From assembly GCA_022771695.1 (NCBI GenBank), contig JALEKJ010000008.1, positions 62,001-126,000 of the forward strand: a DNA stretch of 64,000 nt. Direction: 5' to 3'. Source of the stretch: Roseburia sp. GTDB lineage: Bacteria > Bacillota > Clostridia > Lachnospirales > Lachnospiraceae. Made by a program: the position numbers and the translations under genes. This document shows positions 47,400 through 55,865 of this stretch, one piece after another. Below the pieces are notes generated by a model. That model saw nothing but the letters and a program-made list of their open reading frames with translations, was not told the origin of the DNA and ran no database searches. Position 1 is the stretch's first letter. Each line of letters opens with the position of its first letter.

Positions 47400-48718
47400 A
47401 ACAGTTCTCCTATCAAATCATACTCATATGCTCCGGTCACGCGTACTTTCGCGATATCTCCGGTCATCAATTCTTCGTCAGTGTTAATAAAAATATAGCC
47501 ATCCACATCCGGCGCATCGCGGTAAGTACGTCCGATGTACGCGTTCTCGTCCGCCACCTTGCCTTCAATGAATACGAACAGTTCCCTGCCCTTCATCTCT
47601 TCATTCTTGTCAAAAATAATTTCTTCCTGCAGTTCCATGACATCTGCCTGCCATTCCTGCTTTAATTCCTCATCAATCTGATCCGGGAACTCGGCAGCAG
47701 GTGTCCCCTCTTCCGGCGAATACGTAAATGCACCGAGACGGTCAAATTCCATATCGTTGATGAACTGCATCAACTCTTCGTGCATTTCCTGTGTCTCGCC
47801 CGGGAATCCACAAATCAATGTCGTGCGCAGGGTAATATCCGGAATCCGCTCTCTAAGATTGGTAATAATACGCACCAAATCTGCATTGCTGGTTCTTCTT
47901 CCCATGCGCTTTAGCATGGTATCATTCGCATGCTGAATCGGCAAGTCCAGATAATGGCAAACTTTCTCATTGCGTATCATCGCATCAATCAACCCATCGT
48001 AAATCTCTTCCGGATAGCAATACATAATTCGTATCCAGAAAAGTCCCGGAATCTTATTCAGCTCATCCAGCAAGCGATGCAGTGACTTCTCACCATATAA
48101 ATCAACACCGTAAAGAGTCGTCTCCTGCGCAACGAGAATCAACTCTTTCGCGCCGCCCGCCACAAGGTCTTTTGCCTGTTCTATCAAATCTTCCATCGGC
48201 ACGCTGCGGTAGTTGCCTCGAATATACGGTATAATACAGTAAGTACAGCGCTTGTTACAGCCCTCTGCAATTTTCAAATATGCAAAATGTCCTCCGGTCG
48301 TAACCGTACGCTTTGTACGGATACTCGGAAGCCCTTCCAACGTCTTAAAGTTCTCGTAGAAATTTCCTTCCAATGCACAGTGAACCGCATTAACGATGTC
48401 CTCATAAGAGTTCGTTCCCAGAATGGCATCCACTTCCGGAATTTCTTTTTTAATTTCATCCTGATAGCGCTGTGCCAGACATCCGGTAACAATCAATGCC
48501 TTTAGGTTGCCGTCTTTTTTGTGCTCCGCCATCTCTAAAATCGTGTTGATGCTTTCTTCTTTGGCATCATTGATAAAACAACAACTGTTGACGATGATGA
48601 TGTCTGCTTCGTATTCATCATCCGTCATCTCTATCCCATCGTCCCGCAACATACCAAGCATGAACTCTGTGTCTACGAGATTCTTGTCACATCCAAGGGA
48701 AATAAACAATAACTTCAT
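47396..48718 (-). CDS. rimO: Ribosomal protein S12 methylthiotransferase RimO
   Basis: 440 residues. N-terminal UPF0004 domain with cysteines in SLGCDKNLVD and VNSCCFINDA, radical SAM CxxxCxxC in EGCNKRCTYCIIPYIRG, and a C-terminal TRAM domain. RimO adds a methylthio group to Asp88 of S12. ATG 48718 gives the standard N-terminus. First gene of rimO-pgsA-cinA-rsmD-coaD. Confidence 0.96.
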   Translation of the reverse strand: MKLLFISLGCDKNLVDTEFMLGMLRDDGIEMTDDEYEADIIIVNSCCFINDAKEESINTILEMAEHKKDGNLKALIVTGCLAQRYQDEIKKEIPEVDAILGTNSYEDIVNAVHCALEGNFYENFKTLEGLPSIRTKRTVTTGGHFAYLKIAEGCNKRCTYCIIPYIRGNYRSVPMEDLIEQAKDLVAGGAKELILVAQETTLYGVDLYGEKSLHRLLDELNKIPGLFWIRIMYCYPEEIYDGLIDAMIRNEKVCHYLDLPIQHANDTMLKRMGRRTSNADLVRIITNLRERIPDITLRTTLICGFPGETQEMHEELMQFINDMEFDRLGAFTYSPEEGTPAAEFPDQIDEELKQEWQADVMELQEEIIFDKNEEMKGRELFVFIEGKVADENAYIGRTYRDAPDVDGYIFINTDEELMTGDIAKVRVTGAYEYDLIGELL

Positions 48719-48777
48719 ATTTCTCTCTTTCCTTACCAAGAGCCATTCATAAAGCATATGGCTCGTTGTTTATAAAG

Positions 48778-48808
48778 CCAAAAAGGATGATAAAACCTAT
48801 CATCCTTT
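48778..48808 (-). terminator. Terminator of the yicC-remA-gmk-rpoZ operon
   Basis: 11-bp perfect stem (48782-48792 with 48798-48808), 5-base loop, followed on the minus strand by TTTTTGG, 26 bases after rpoZ. Confidence 0.88.
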
Positions 48809-48833
48809 CTACATACTAATGTCTCAAAAAATC

Positions 48834-49082
48834 CTATTCCTCTACCTCGGCAGCTTCAGGAATAATCTTAACTTTCCCTTCATAAAGTTCCTCTACTGCT
48901 ACGGAAAGCGGCTTCGGACATACAATCTTATCTGCCATCGGCTCATCGCCTGCAATAATCTGACGTGCTCTCTTGGCAGTTGCGATTACGATGGAATAAC
49001 GGCTGTTAACAACCGGTTCCTCACCGATTTCTACGTCATTATTTACGACTTTCATTAGTTCTACATAAGATGGATGTATCAT
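48834..49082 (-). CDS. rpoZ: RNA polymerase omega subunit
   Basis: 82 residues: MIHPSYVELMKVV, NSRYSIVIATAKRARQII and KPLSVAVEELYEGKV are typical of Firmicutes omega. Small subunit that stabilises beta-prime. AAAGGAG precedes the ATG. Follows gmk, as in most Firmicutes. Confidence 0.95.
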   Translation of the reverse strand: MIHPSYVELMKVVNNDVEIGEEPVVNSRYSIVIATAKRARQIIAGDEPMADKIVCPKPLSVAVEELYEGKVKIIPEAAEVEE

Positions 49083-49106
49083 AATATTCTCCTTTCATAC
49101 GCCTAT

Positions 49107-49742
49107 TTAGCGTTTAAAGCCTTTCAGCTCATCTCTCATAGTATTGATTGCTTCTATATTACGTGATACGCGATAATGCTCATTCTGAATAAGTTCATGA
49201 ACCTCTTCCACACATTCATCAAGCACATCATTATTCACTAAGTAATCATATTCTTCAATGCCTTCTGCCTCTTCTAAGGCTCTGGCAAGCCTGGACTCTA
49301 TCACGTCCATCGTCTCTGTGCCACGCCCTATCAGACGCTTCTTAAGTTCATCAGCGCTCGGCGGTGTTACAAACAAAAGCAAAGTGTCCGGGAAACGCTT
49401 TTTCACCTTCAGCGCCCCCTGAATCTCAATCTCTAAGATGACATCCTTTCCGGCATTGAGCTGCTCTTCCACATACGCCTTCGGTGTACCGTAATAGTTT
49501 CCGACATACTGCGCATACTCAATCAGTGCTTCATCCGCAATCATCTGTTCAAATTCTTCCCGGCTCTTAAAAAAATATTCCACACCATCCGTCTCACCGC
49601 ACCGTGGTGCTCTGGTCGTCGCAGAAACAGACAATGCATATTGCTCGCTGTACTTTTTCATAAGCTCCTTCATAATCGTGCCTTTGCCGGCACCGGAAAA
49701 GCCGGATACGACTGTTAAAATTCCTTTATTCCTTTGCGTCAT
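49107..49742 (-). CDS. gmk: Guanylate kinase
   Basis: 211 residues. Walker A VVSGFSGAGKGTIMKEL, then SVSATTRAPRCGETDGVEYF (GMP binding) and EIEIQGALKVKKRFPD. Phosphorylates GMP to GDP. Start 49742, with AGAGG 6 bases ahead, lies 17 bases inside the remA end; an upstream ATG extension is less likely. Confidence 0.97.
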   Translation of the reverse strand: MTQRNKGILTVVSGFSGAGKGTIMKELMKKYSEQYALSVSATTRAPRCGETDGVEYFFKSREEFEQMIADEALIEYAQYVGNYYGTPKAYVEEQLNAGKDVILEIEIQGALKVKKRFPDTLLLFVTPPSADELKKRLIGRGTETMDVIESRLARALEEAEGIEEYDYLVNNDVLDECVEEVHELIQNEHYRVSRNIEAINTMRDELKGFKR

Positions 49743-49995
49743 CACAAACCTCTGTGGCATTACCATTAAATCTGCCGGCAAGCGTTTCCGGCTGTAATGC
49801 AGATAATATTATTGTATGATTTTCTGTAAATATGACACTTTTGGTCCTTCTCCCCTGTGTTGCATCAATCAAACATTCCTGTTCCTTGCCTCTTTGAATA
49901 AGACGCTTCGCAGGTGCCGAATCGGAGGAAATGATACTTACGACCTTGTCTGTATTTACCATATTGCCAAAGCCGATATTGATTAACTTCGCCAT
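49726..49995 (-). CDS. remA: RemA/DUF370 family DNA-binding regulator
   Basis: 89 residues: LINIGFGNMVNTDKVVSIIS, SAPAKRLIQRGKEQ and LIDATQGRRTKSVIF are family marks. In Bacillus subtilis RemA activates biofilm matrix genes. Its place between yicC and gmk is conserved. Role in this organism unknown. Confidence 0.94.
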   Translation of the reverse strand: MAKLINIGFGNMVNTDKVVSIISSDSAPAKRLIQRGKEQECLIDATQGRRTKSVIFTENHTIILSALQPETLAGRFNGNATEVCDDAKE

Positions 49996-50004
49996 ACCTC
50001 ACAC

Positions 50005-50883
50005 CTACTCAATATTCTGAATTTGTTCACGTACTTTTTCAATATCCGTTTTTAAATTGATACCTGTATCAGAAATTTTGAGGTCATTCGCCTTGGAAAG
50101 AATCGTATTCGCCTCACGGTTCATCTCCTGTGCGATAAAATCCAGTTTTCTACCCATACCGCCACCGGCATTCAACGTATCCATCGTGCTCTGAATATGG
50201 CTTCTAAGGCGTACAGTCTCTTCGTCAACACATATCTTATCCGCAAAAATCGTAACCTCCATTGCGATTCTGGCATCATCAATCTGCTTATCGCCTAAAA
50301 GCTCCTGTACTTTTTCCTCCAGACGTTGTCTGTATTCCTGCAACATCTGCGGAGACCGCTCTTCAATGTAATCGACATAAGCGAGCATGCCCTTCAATTT
50401 TTCAATTAAGTCGCTGCGAAGGCGTTCGCCCTCTGCAATCCTGCTCTCCACGAACTGTTCAGCAGCACTTCTGATTGTCCGCTCTAATCCTGCCCAGAGT
50501 TCCTTCTCGTCGACATTCTGCTCTTCCATTGTAAATACTTCAGGGTATCTGGACAATGCGCTCACACGAATATCGTTCTCAATTCCAAATTTCTCCGACA
50601 TCTGCTGTAAGTATACCAGATACTGTGCTGCGACATCCTCATTGTATTTTAATGCAAAGTTGTCTTCCGTATAATCCTCATAAGATATGAACACATCTAC
50701 CTTACCGCGCTCAATATACTCCTTTAACAGATTGCGGATTGCACTCTCAAAGAAGTTGAGTTTCTTCGGCATCTTAATATTCACATCCAGATAGCGATGA
50801 TTCACAGACTTAATCTCTACCGTAAACTTACGGTTACCGTCCGCCATCTCACAGCGTCCGAAACCGGTCATACTCTTAATCAT
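50005..50883 (-). CDS. yicC: YicC/YloC-family endoribonuclease
   Basis: 292 residues: MIKSMTGFGRCEM start, EIKSVNHRYLDVNIKMPKKL, and a C-terminal IAQEMNREANTILSKANDLK with TDIEKVREQIQNIE. The family has endoribonuclease activity. ATG 50883 follows AGGAG; longer upstream frame is not supported. First gene of yicC-remA-gmk-rpoZ. Confidence 0.95.
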   Translation of the reverse strand: MIKSMTGFGRCEMADGNRKFTVEIKSVNHRYLDVNIKMPKKLNFFESAIRNLLKEYIERGKVDVFISYEDYTEDNFALKYNEDVAAQYLVYLQQMSEKFGIENDIRVSALSRYPEVFTMEEQNVDEKELWAGLERTIRSAAEQFVESRIAEGERLRSDLIEKLKGMLAYVDYIEERSPQMLQEYRQRLEEKVQELLGDKQIDDARIAMEVTIFADKICVDEETVRLRSHIQSTMDTLNAGGGMGRKLDFIAQEMNREANTILSKANDLKISDTGINLKTDIEKVREQIQNIE

Positions 50884-50963
50884 GAGTTTTCTCCTAATAT
50901 GCATAACATTGCGCTTCGCCGGACTGACCATAGTGTCCGACGCTAATTCGATTTATTATAAAA

Positions 50964-51518
50964 CTATTTTAAAGGGAAGTCAAGGTTTTCATATGGTAGG
51001 AGTTCTGCCAAGAAACTCTTATCTCGCAGTGCATCTTCAATCTCGTCCAAGATTTCTTCGCTCTCTGCCGCAATCTTGTGAAAATGATATCCGGATGTCA
51101 CATTCAAAAGCGGCGTGGATTTTCCTGTCTTAAGGTCACTTACAAACTTCTGCACATCTCGGCGGTTGCGAATATTTAGAGACGCTTCCAGTTTCCCGTA
51201 CGCCTTATGATTCACCACAACATTCAAAATGCTCCCGCCAAGGTCAACAATCGTCGTCAGTTCCTCCTCCACCTGCTCATCCGTGTGGCACACTTTAATC
51301 AACCGTACGGCCTGCTTCGGCTCAGCCAGAAAATATCCTCTTGCCGTAGAGACAATCGGGTATCCCTCTGTTCGCAACAGTGCAATGTCCTGCACAACAA
51401 CCTGTCGGCTGACTCCCGTTTCCTTTCCCAGCTGTGTTCCCGACAACGGAGTGTCCGATTCACGCATCAGAAACAATATTCTTTTTCTTCTGTCTGTACC
51501 GGTCAGTTCCTTTACCAT
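50964..51518 (-). CDS. niaR: Niacin-responsive NAD repressor NiaR
   Basis: 184 residues: winged helix (GTQLGKETGVSRQVVVQDIA) and 3H domain with its histidines in CHTDEQVEEEL, VVNHKAYGKLE and TSGYHFHKI. NiaR binds nicotinic acid with a metal and represses NAD synthesis genes. It follows nadB-nadC in the same direction, and repeats upstream of nadB are candidate sites. Confidence 0.93.
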   Translation of the reverse strand: MVKELTGTDRRKRILFLMRESDTPLSGTQLGKETGVSRQVVVQDIALLRTEGYPIVSTARGYFLAEPKQAVRLIKVCHTDEQVEEELTTIVDLGGSILNVVVNHKAYGKLEASLNIRNRRDVQKFVSDLKTGKSTPLLNVTSGYHFHKIAAESEEILDEIEDALRDKSFLAELLPYENLDFPLK

Positions 51519-51568
51519 GCCGTTCTTCCTTTCTCGCTTCTGTCTTATTATAAGCCCGTTGCTCTATT

Positions 51569-52426
51569 CTACGCCTCCAACACACGCAAATGTTTCAAGC
51601 TGATATCCATAATCGGTGCCGAATGTGTCAAAGCTCCACTGGACACATAATCGACACCAAGCTTTGTGATTGTCTGGATATTTTCTTTTGTAATGTTACC
51701 GGAGCATTCCGTCTCTGCTCTACCGTCAATGATACGGATTGCCTCTGCCATCTCATCCGGTGTCATGTTGTCTAACATGATGATGTCTGCTCCCGCCTCG
51801 ACAGCTTCCTTTACCATGTCAAGATTTTCGGTCTCAACCTCAATCTTGCGCACGAACGGCGCATATGCTTTTGCTGCCGCAATGGCTTCCTTTACACCGC
51901 CTGCCGCATCAATATGGTTGTCCTTTAATAAAACACCATCAGAAAGATTGTATCTATGATTGTGACCGCCACCGATACGCACGGCATACTTTTCAAACAC
52001 ACGCATCCCCGGTGTCGTCTTTCTCGTATCTAAAAGCTGCGTCTTAGAACCCTCTAAAAGCTTTGCTACACTGTTTGTGTAGGTGGCGATTCCGGAAAGA
52101 CGCTGTAAGTAATTGAGTGCCGTGCGCTCACCGGACAAAAGGACTCGAATATCACCGGTTACAACTGCAAGCAACTGACCCTTTTTTACTTCCTCGCCAT
52201 CTTTTACTTTGAATTCTACTGTAGTCTGCGGATCAAGCATGGTAAATACACGCTCAAATATCTGCAATCCCGCGATAATGCCGTCCTCTTTACAAATCAA
52301 CTGCACATCGCCCTTCTTATACTCCGGCATCACTGCGTTCGTGGATACATCCTCACTGCTGATATCCTCCTCTAATGCCATTTTGATATATTTGTCAGCA
52401 ACAAGCTGCATGGTAATTGGATTCAT
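51569..52426 (-). CDS. nadC: Nicotinate-nucleotide pyrophosphorylase (carboxylating)
   Basis: 285 residues. Converts quinolinate and PRPP to nicotinate mononucleotide. Signatures: LDTRKTTPGMRVFEKYAVRI, GGGHNHRYNLSDGVLLKDNH, and VDYVSSGALTHSAPIMDISL. GGGAG is 8 bases ahead of ATG 52426, which lies 32 bases inside nadB. Confidence 0.97.
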   Translation of the reverse strand: MNPITMQLVADKYIKMALEEDISSEDVSTNAVMPEYKKGDVQLICKEDGIIAGLQIFERVFTMLDPQTTVEFKVKDGEEVKKGQLLAVVTGDIRVLLSGERTALNYLQRLSGIATYTNSVAKLLEGSKTQLLDTRKTTPGMRVFEKYAVRIGGGHNHRYNLSDGVLLKDNHIDAAGGVKEAIAAAKAYAPFVRKIEVETENLDMVKEAVEAGADIIMLDNMTPDEMAEAIRIIDGRAETECSGNITKENIQTITKLGVDYVSSGALTHSAPIMDISLKHLRVLEA

Positions 52427-53609
52427 GTTCTTTTCTCCCTTTCTGTGTGAATTCTATCTGCGCGGCTGCCCGTTTTGCAAATACCAGACTCTCTAAGAGA
52501 CTGTTGCTTGCGAGACGATTCTTGCCGTGAACACCGTTACAACTGGTTTCACCCACCGCATACAGATGCGGCATGGTTGTCATGGAACGACTGTCTACAT
52601 GCACACCGCCCATAAAATAGTGCTGTGCTGGTACGATTGGCACCGGTTCCTTTAAGATGTCATAGCCCTCTTGTAAGCAGCGCTCATAAATATTGGGGAA
52701 ATGACTCTTTATCGTATCCTCGGACACATTTTCGAAGGAAAGATACTCATAAGCCGTTCCTTCCTTCTCCATTTCCTCGTGAATTGCCTTTGTCACGACA
52801 TCCCTTGGAAGCAGTTCATCGACAAAGCGTTCTCCCTTATGATTTAAAAGAATCGCGCCTTCTCCTCTTGCAGATTCCGATATCAAAAAGCTTCGCCCCG
52901 GTTTCTCACTGTAAAGGCAAGTCGGATGTATCTGCACATAATCCATGTGTTCCAACTCCACACCGTGCTTTTTTGCTATTTGACATGCGTCTCCGGTCAA
53001 CAACGGGTAGTTTGTCGAATGCTCGTAAAGTCCGCCGATACCTCCGGTCGCCATCACGACGTCCTTTGCATGTATATGTAATGTTTCTCCATCTTTTGTC
53101 TTTGCAACAATGCCCTGACAGACATTGCCTTCTGTGAGAATATCTGTCATCGTCGTATACTCACAGATTATAACATTCGACAGCTTTTGTACATGCGACA
53201 ACAGGGTCGTTGTAATCTCCTTGCCGGTGATATCCTTATGAAAGCAGATACGTGCCCGCGAATGTGCGCCCTCTCTGGTATATGCCAGTGTTCCATCCGG
53301 ATTTTTCTCAAAACGCACACCAAGCGTCAAAAGTTCATCAATCACCGCGCGGCTGCCGCGAATCATGATATCAACACTTTCTTTGCGATTTTCATAATGT
53401 CCTGCCCGCATCGTGTCCTCAAAGTAGGCATCGTAGTCCTCCTCATCATGCAGCACACAGATACCACCTTGGGCCAGCATCGAATCACAGCTAGCGAGGT
53501 CTTCTTTGGAGAGCATTAAAATCTTTTTGTCCGCTCCCAGATGCAATGCTGTATACAAGCCAGCCACACCACAGCCGGCAATCACAACATCATAGTATAA
53601 ATTCTTCAT
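52395..53609 (-). CDS. nadB: L-aspartate oxidase, short form
   Basis: 404 residues. FAD-binding VVIAGCGVAGLYTALHLG, DSMLAQGGICVLH, EHMDYVQIHPTCLY and KNRLASNSLLESLVFAKRAA identify NadB, which oxidises aspartate to iminoaspartate. The C-terminal helical domain of the long (about 530-residue) enzymes is missing, common among clostridia. No nadA neighbour although NadA must use its product. GAGGG precedes the ATG. Confidence 0.92.
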   Translation of the reverse strand: MKNLYYDVVIAGCGVAGLYTALHLGADKKILMLSKEDLASCDSMLAQGGICVLHDEEDYDAYFEDTMRAGHYENRKESVDIMIRGSRAVIDELLTLGVRFEKNPDGTLAYTREGAHSRARICFHKDITGKEITTTLLSHVQKLSNVIICEYTTMTDILTEGNVCQGIVAKTKDGETLHIHAKDVVMATGGIGGLYEHSTNYPLLTGDACQIAKKHGVELEHMDYVQIHPTCLYSEKPGRSFLISESARGEGAILLNHKGERFVDELLPRDVVTKAIHEEMEKEGTAYEYLSFENVSEDTIKSHFPNIYERCLQEGYDILKEPVPIVPAQHYFMGGVHVDSRSMTTMPHLYAVGETSCNGVHGKNRLASNSLLESLVFAKRAAAQIEFTQKGRKEHESNYHAACC

Positions 53610-53619
53610 AGTTTCCCTC

Positions 53620-53644
53620 TTTTACATGTTCATTTTACATGTTC
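53620..53644 (-). promoter_or_regulatory. Tandem direct repeats upstream of nadB, putative NiaR site
   Basis: Two identical 12-bp copies of TTTTACATGTTC (53620-53631 and 53633-53644), 13 bp apart, between promoter and start codon. Position and linkage to niaR suggest repressor binding; identity of the binder is inferred. Confidence 0.55.
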
Positions 53645-53663
53645 TTTGCAACGAATTTACACG

Positions 53664-53692
53664 AGTATAACACATATCTTTACATCTGACAA
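53664..53692 (-). promoter_or_regulatory. Sigma-A promoter of nadB-nadC-niaR
   Basis: Minus strand TTGTCA (53687-53692), 17-base spacer, TATACT (53664-53669). A 7-bp palindrome ACATCTG/CAGATGT (53682-53701) overlaps the -35. Confidence 0.75.
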
Positions 53693-53714
53693 GACAGATG
53701 TTGTGACAACACAC

Positions 53715-53767
53715 AAAAACGCTCATTTTCTTCCCATGCATAACTGCCGGTAAAAAATGAGCGTTTC
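53715..53767 (-). terminator. Terminator of the rhamnose operon
   Basis: 12-bp perfect stem (53718-53729 with 53754-53765; AACGCTCATTTT), 24-base loop, minus-strand TTTTTG, 14 bases after fucO. Confidence 0.88.
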
Positions 53768-53780
53768 TAATATAAAAATT

Positions 53781-54929
53781 TTAAATCAGGCTCTTATAAA
53801 GTGCAGTGATGTCTTCCACACTTGTCTCCTTCGGATTGCCCGGTCTGCACGCATCGTCATAAGCAGACTGCGCGAGGAACGGAATATCCTCTTCTTTTAC
53901 GATCTCTTTTAAATCCTGAGGGATTCCAACATCTATGGAAAGCTGTCTGACTGCATCAATGGCAGCCTTTCTGTATTCCTCCTGGGACATTTCATCAACG
54001 CCTTCCACTCCCATAGCTCTTGCAATCTCGCGATACTTTTCGCCGGTTGCCTCCGCATTATACTCCATAACCGTCGGAAGTATGATTGCATTTGCAATTC
54101 CGTGTGGTGTATCGTAAAGAGCACCGAGCGGATGTGCCATAGAATGAACGATTCCAAGTCCGACATTGGAGAATCCCATACCTGCAACATACTGTCCAAG
54201 TGCCATGTCCTCTCTGCCTTCCGGCGTGTTTGCCACTGCACCTCTTAACGAGCGCGCGATAATCTCGATTGCCTTGAGATGGAACATATCAGACAGTTCC
54301 CATGCTCCGGCGGTAATATATCCTTCGATTGCATGTGTCAATGCATCCATACCGGTCGCTGCAGTAAGTCCCTTTGGCATAGAGGACATCATCTCCGGAT
54401 CAACAAATGCTACCACCGGAATATCCTTCGGATCAACACAAACCATCTTGCGATTCTTCTCGGCATCTGTGATGACATAGTTAATGGTTACCTCTGCCGC
54501 GGTACCGGCAGTTGTCGGAACTGCAAAAATCGGAACGGATTTATTCTTGGTAGGTGCAACACCCTCCAAGCTTACCACGTCTGCAAAATCCGGATTGGCA
54601 ATGATGATGCCGATTGCCTTTGCCGTATCCATAGAAGAACCACCGCCGATTGCAACAATATAATCTGCACCGGATGCCTGAAAAGCAGCCACACCGGTCT
54701 GTACATTCTCGATGGTCGGATTTGGCTTAATATTCGAATATACTTCATAAGCGAGTCCGGCTTCATCTAACACATCCAAAACCTTCTTGGTTACCCCGAA
54801 TTTGATAAGGTCCGGATCAGAGCATACAAAAGCTTTTCCAAAGCCTCTTCCCTTCGCCTCTGTTGCGATTTCTCTGATTGCACCTGCCCCATGATAGGAG
54901 GTCTCGTTCAACACAAATCTGTTTGCCAT
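53781..54929 (-). CDS. fucO: Lactaldehyde reductase (iron-dependent alcohol dehydrogenase)
   Basis: 382 residues, the same length as E. coli FucO. Reduces L-lactaldehyde to 1,2-propanediol with NADH, regenerating NAD during anaerobic rhamnose use. Motifs: AIGGGSSMDTAK, iron ligands in ATGMDALTHAIEGY, and HSMAHPLGALYDTPHGIANA. AAGGAG is 9 bases ahead of ATG 54929. Last gene of rhaB-rhaA-rhaD-fucO; a general alcohol dehydrogenase is possible, but context supports this role. Confidence 0.93.
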   Translation of the reverse strand: MANRFVLNETSYHGAGAIREIATEAKGRGFGKAFVCSDPDLIKFGVTKKVLDVLDEAGLAYEVYSNIKPNPTIENVQTGVAAFQASGADYIVAIGGGSSMDTAKAIGIIIANPDFADVVSLEGVAPTKNKSVPIFAVPTTAGTAAEVTINYVITDAEKNRKMVCVDPKDIPVVAFVDPEMMSSMPKGLTAATGMDALTHAIEGYITAGAWELSDMFHLKAIEIIARSLRGAVANTPEGREDMALGQYVAGMGFSNVGLGIVHSMAHPLGALYDTPHGIANAIILPTVMEYNAEATGEKYREIARAMGVEGVDEMSQEEYRKAAIDAVRQLSIDVGIPQDLKEIVKEEDIPFLAQSAYDDACRPGNPKETSVEDITALYKSLI

Positions 54930-55024
54930 AGTATTCTTCTCCTTTTCCTTTTTTATGTAAAACAAGGAACAATTCCCGGTTCCATTTACTTCTCACAGTG
55001 CTTTCTAATTATAGCACTTTTTTC

Positions 55025-55855
55025 CTATTTTTCATACAAAAATTTCTCCGGCAAATTCACCTTGAAGTCTACTGCCAAATCACGGAAATTCTGCGGCGTG
55101 ATGGTCTGCAGCTTATCCGGACGGATGGAAAGCATCTTCACCAAAATTTCTGCTGATTTTTCTACCGTATGCATCAGTCCAAAAGTCAGGTCAAAGTCCT
55201 CTCCGGAGCAGAACATACCGTGATGCGCCCAGATTGCCACATCATATTTTTTCATCAGTTCACTGGTTGCAACCGCGATATCGCGTCCACCCGGAACCAT
55301 CCAGCCTACCACACCGATTCCGTCAGGGAATACCACCGGACACTCGGTTGCCATCTCCCAAAGTTCTCTGGTGAAAACTTCATCCTTTAGCGGAAGCACA
55401 AAGGTAAGTGCTATCACGTTTGTGGTATGTGCATGATATATGACGCGATGCATGCCGTTTGTCGCCGCTTTTTTCACTTCATGATTCATCAGGTGGCTTG
55501 GCAGTTCACTGGTCGGTCTTCCACCGTTTACCAGTCCCCAGCAGATGCGATAGTTTTCTCCTTTTTCATCCAGTTCAATGATACAGGTACTGTCTGCAGG
55601 GTCTAAGATTACATTTCGGAAAAATTTACCGCTTCCGGTTACCATGAAATATTCACCGGCAAGCCCCGGTACACTTGTACCGATTTCACGCCATTCTCCT
55701 TTTTCTGAAAAAAACGGCTCCACCTCTCTTACTTCCTCCGGCTTCATACGGTAAGACAAATTCCCACCGTTTCTCTCATGCCAGCCCTGTTCCCAGCCAT
55801 CATTACACATACGGATAAATCCCTGTACAAATTTTACATCTAAAATCGTGTTCAT
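55025..55855 (-). CDS. rhaD: Rhamnulose-1-phosphate aldolase
   Basis: 276 residues. Class II zinc aldolase splitting L-rhamnulose-1-phosphate to DHAP and L-lactaldehyde. NGGRPTSELPSHL has the catalytic Glu, and IYHAHTTN plus WAHHGMFCSGE the zinc histidines; GWHERNGGNLSYR is the N-terminal phosphate-binding region. AGGAGG is 6 bases ahead of ATG 55855. Confidence 0.96.
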   Translation of the reverse strand: MNTILDVKFVQGFIRMCNDGWEQGWHERNGGNLSYRMKPEEVREVEPFFSEKGEWREIGTSVPGLAGEYFMVTGSGKFFRNVILDPADSTCIIELDEKGENYRICWGLVNGGRPTSELPSHLMNHEVKKAATNGMHRVIYHAHTTNVIALTFVLPLKDEVFTRELWEMATECPVVFPDGIGVVGWMVPGGRDIAVATSELMKKYDVAIWAHHGMFCSGEDFDLTFGLMHTVEKSAEILVKMLSIRPDKLQTITPQNFRDLAVDFKVNLPEKFLYEK

Positions 55856-55865
55856 TTTTTCCTCC

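Noticed and set aside
52625-53137. 170-residue open frame on the plus strand
   Set aside because: Antisense shadow of nadB without ribosome site or recognisable domain.
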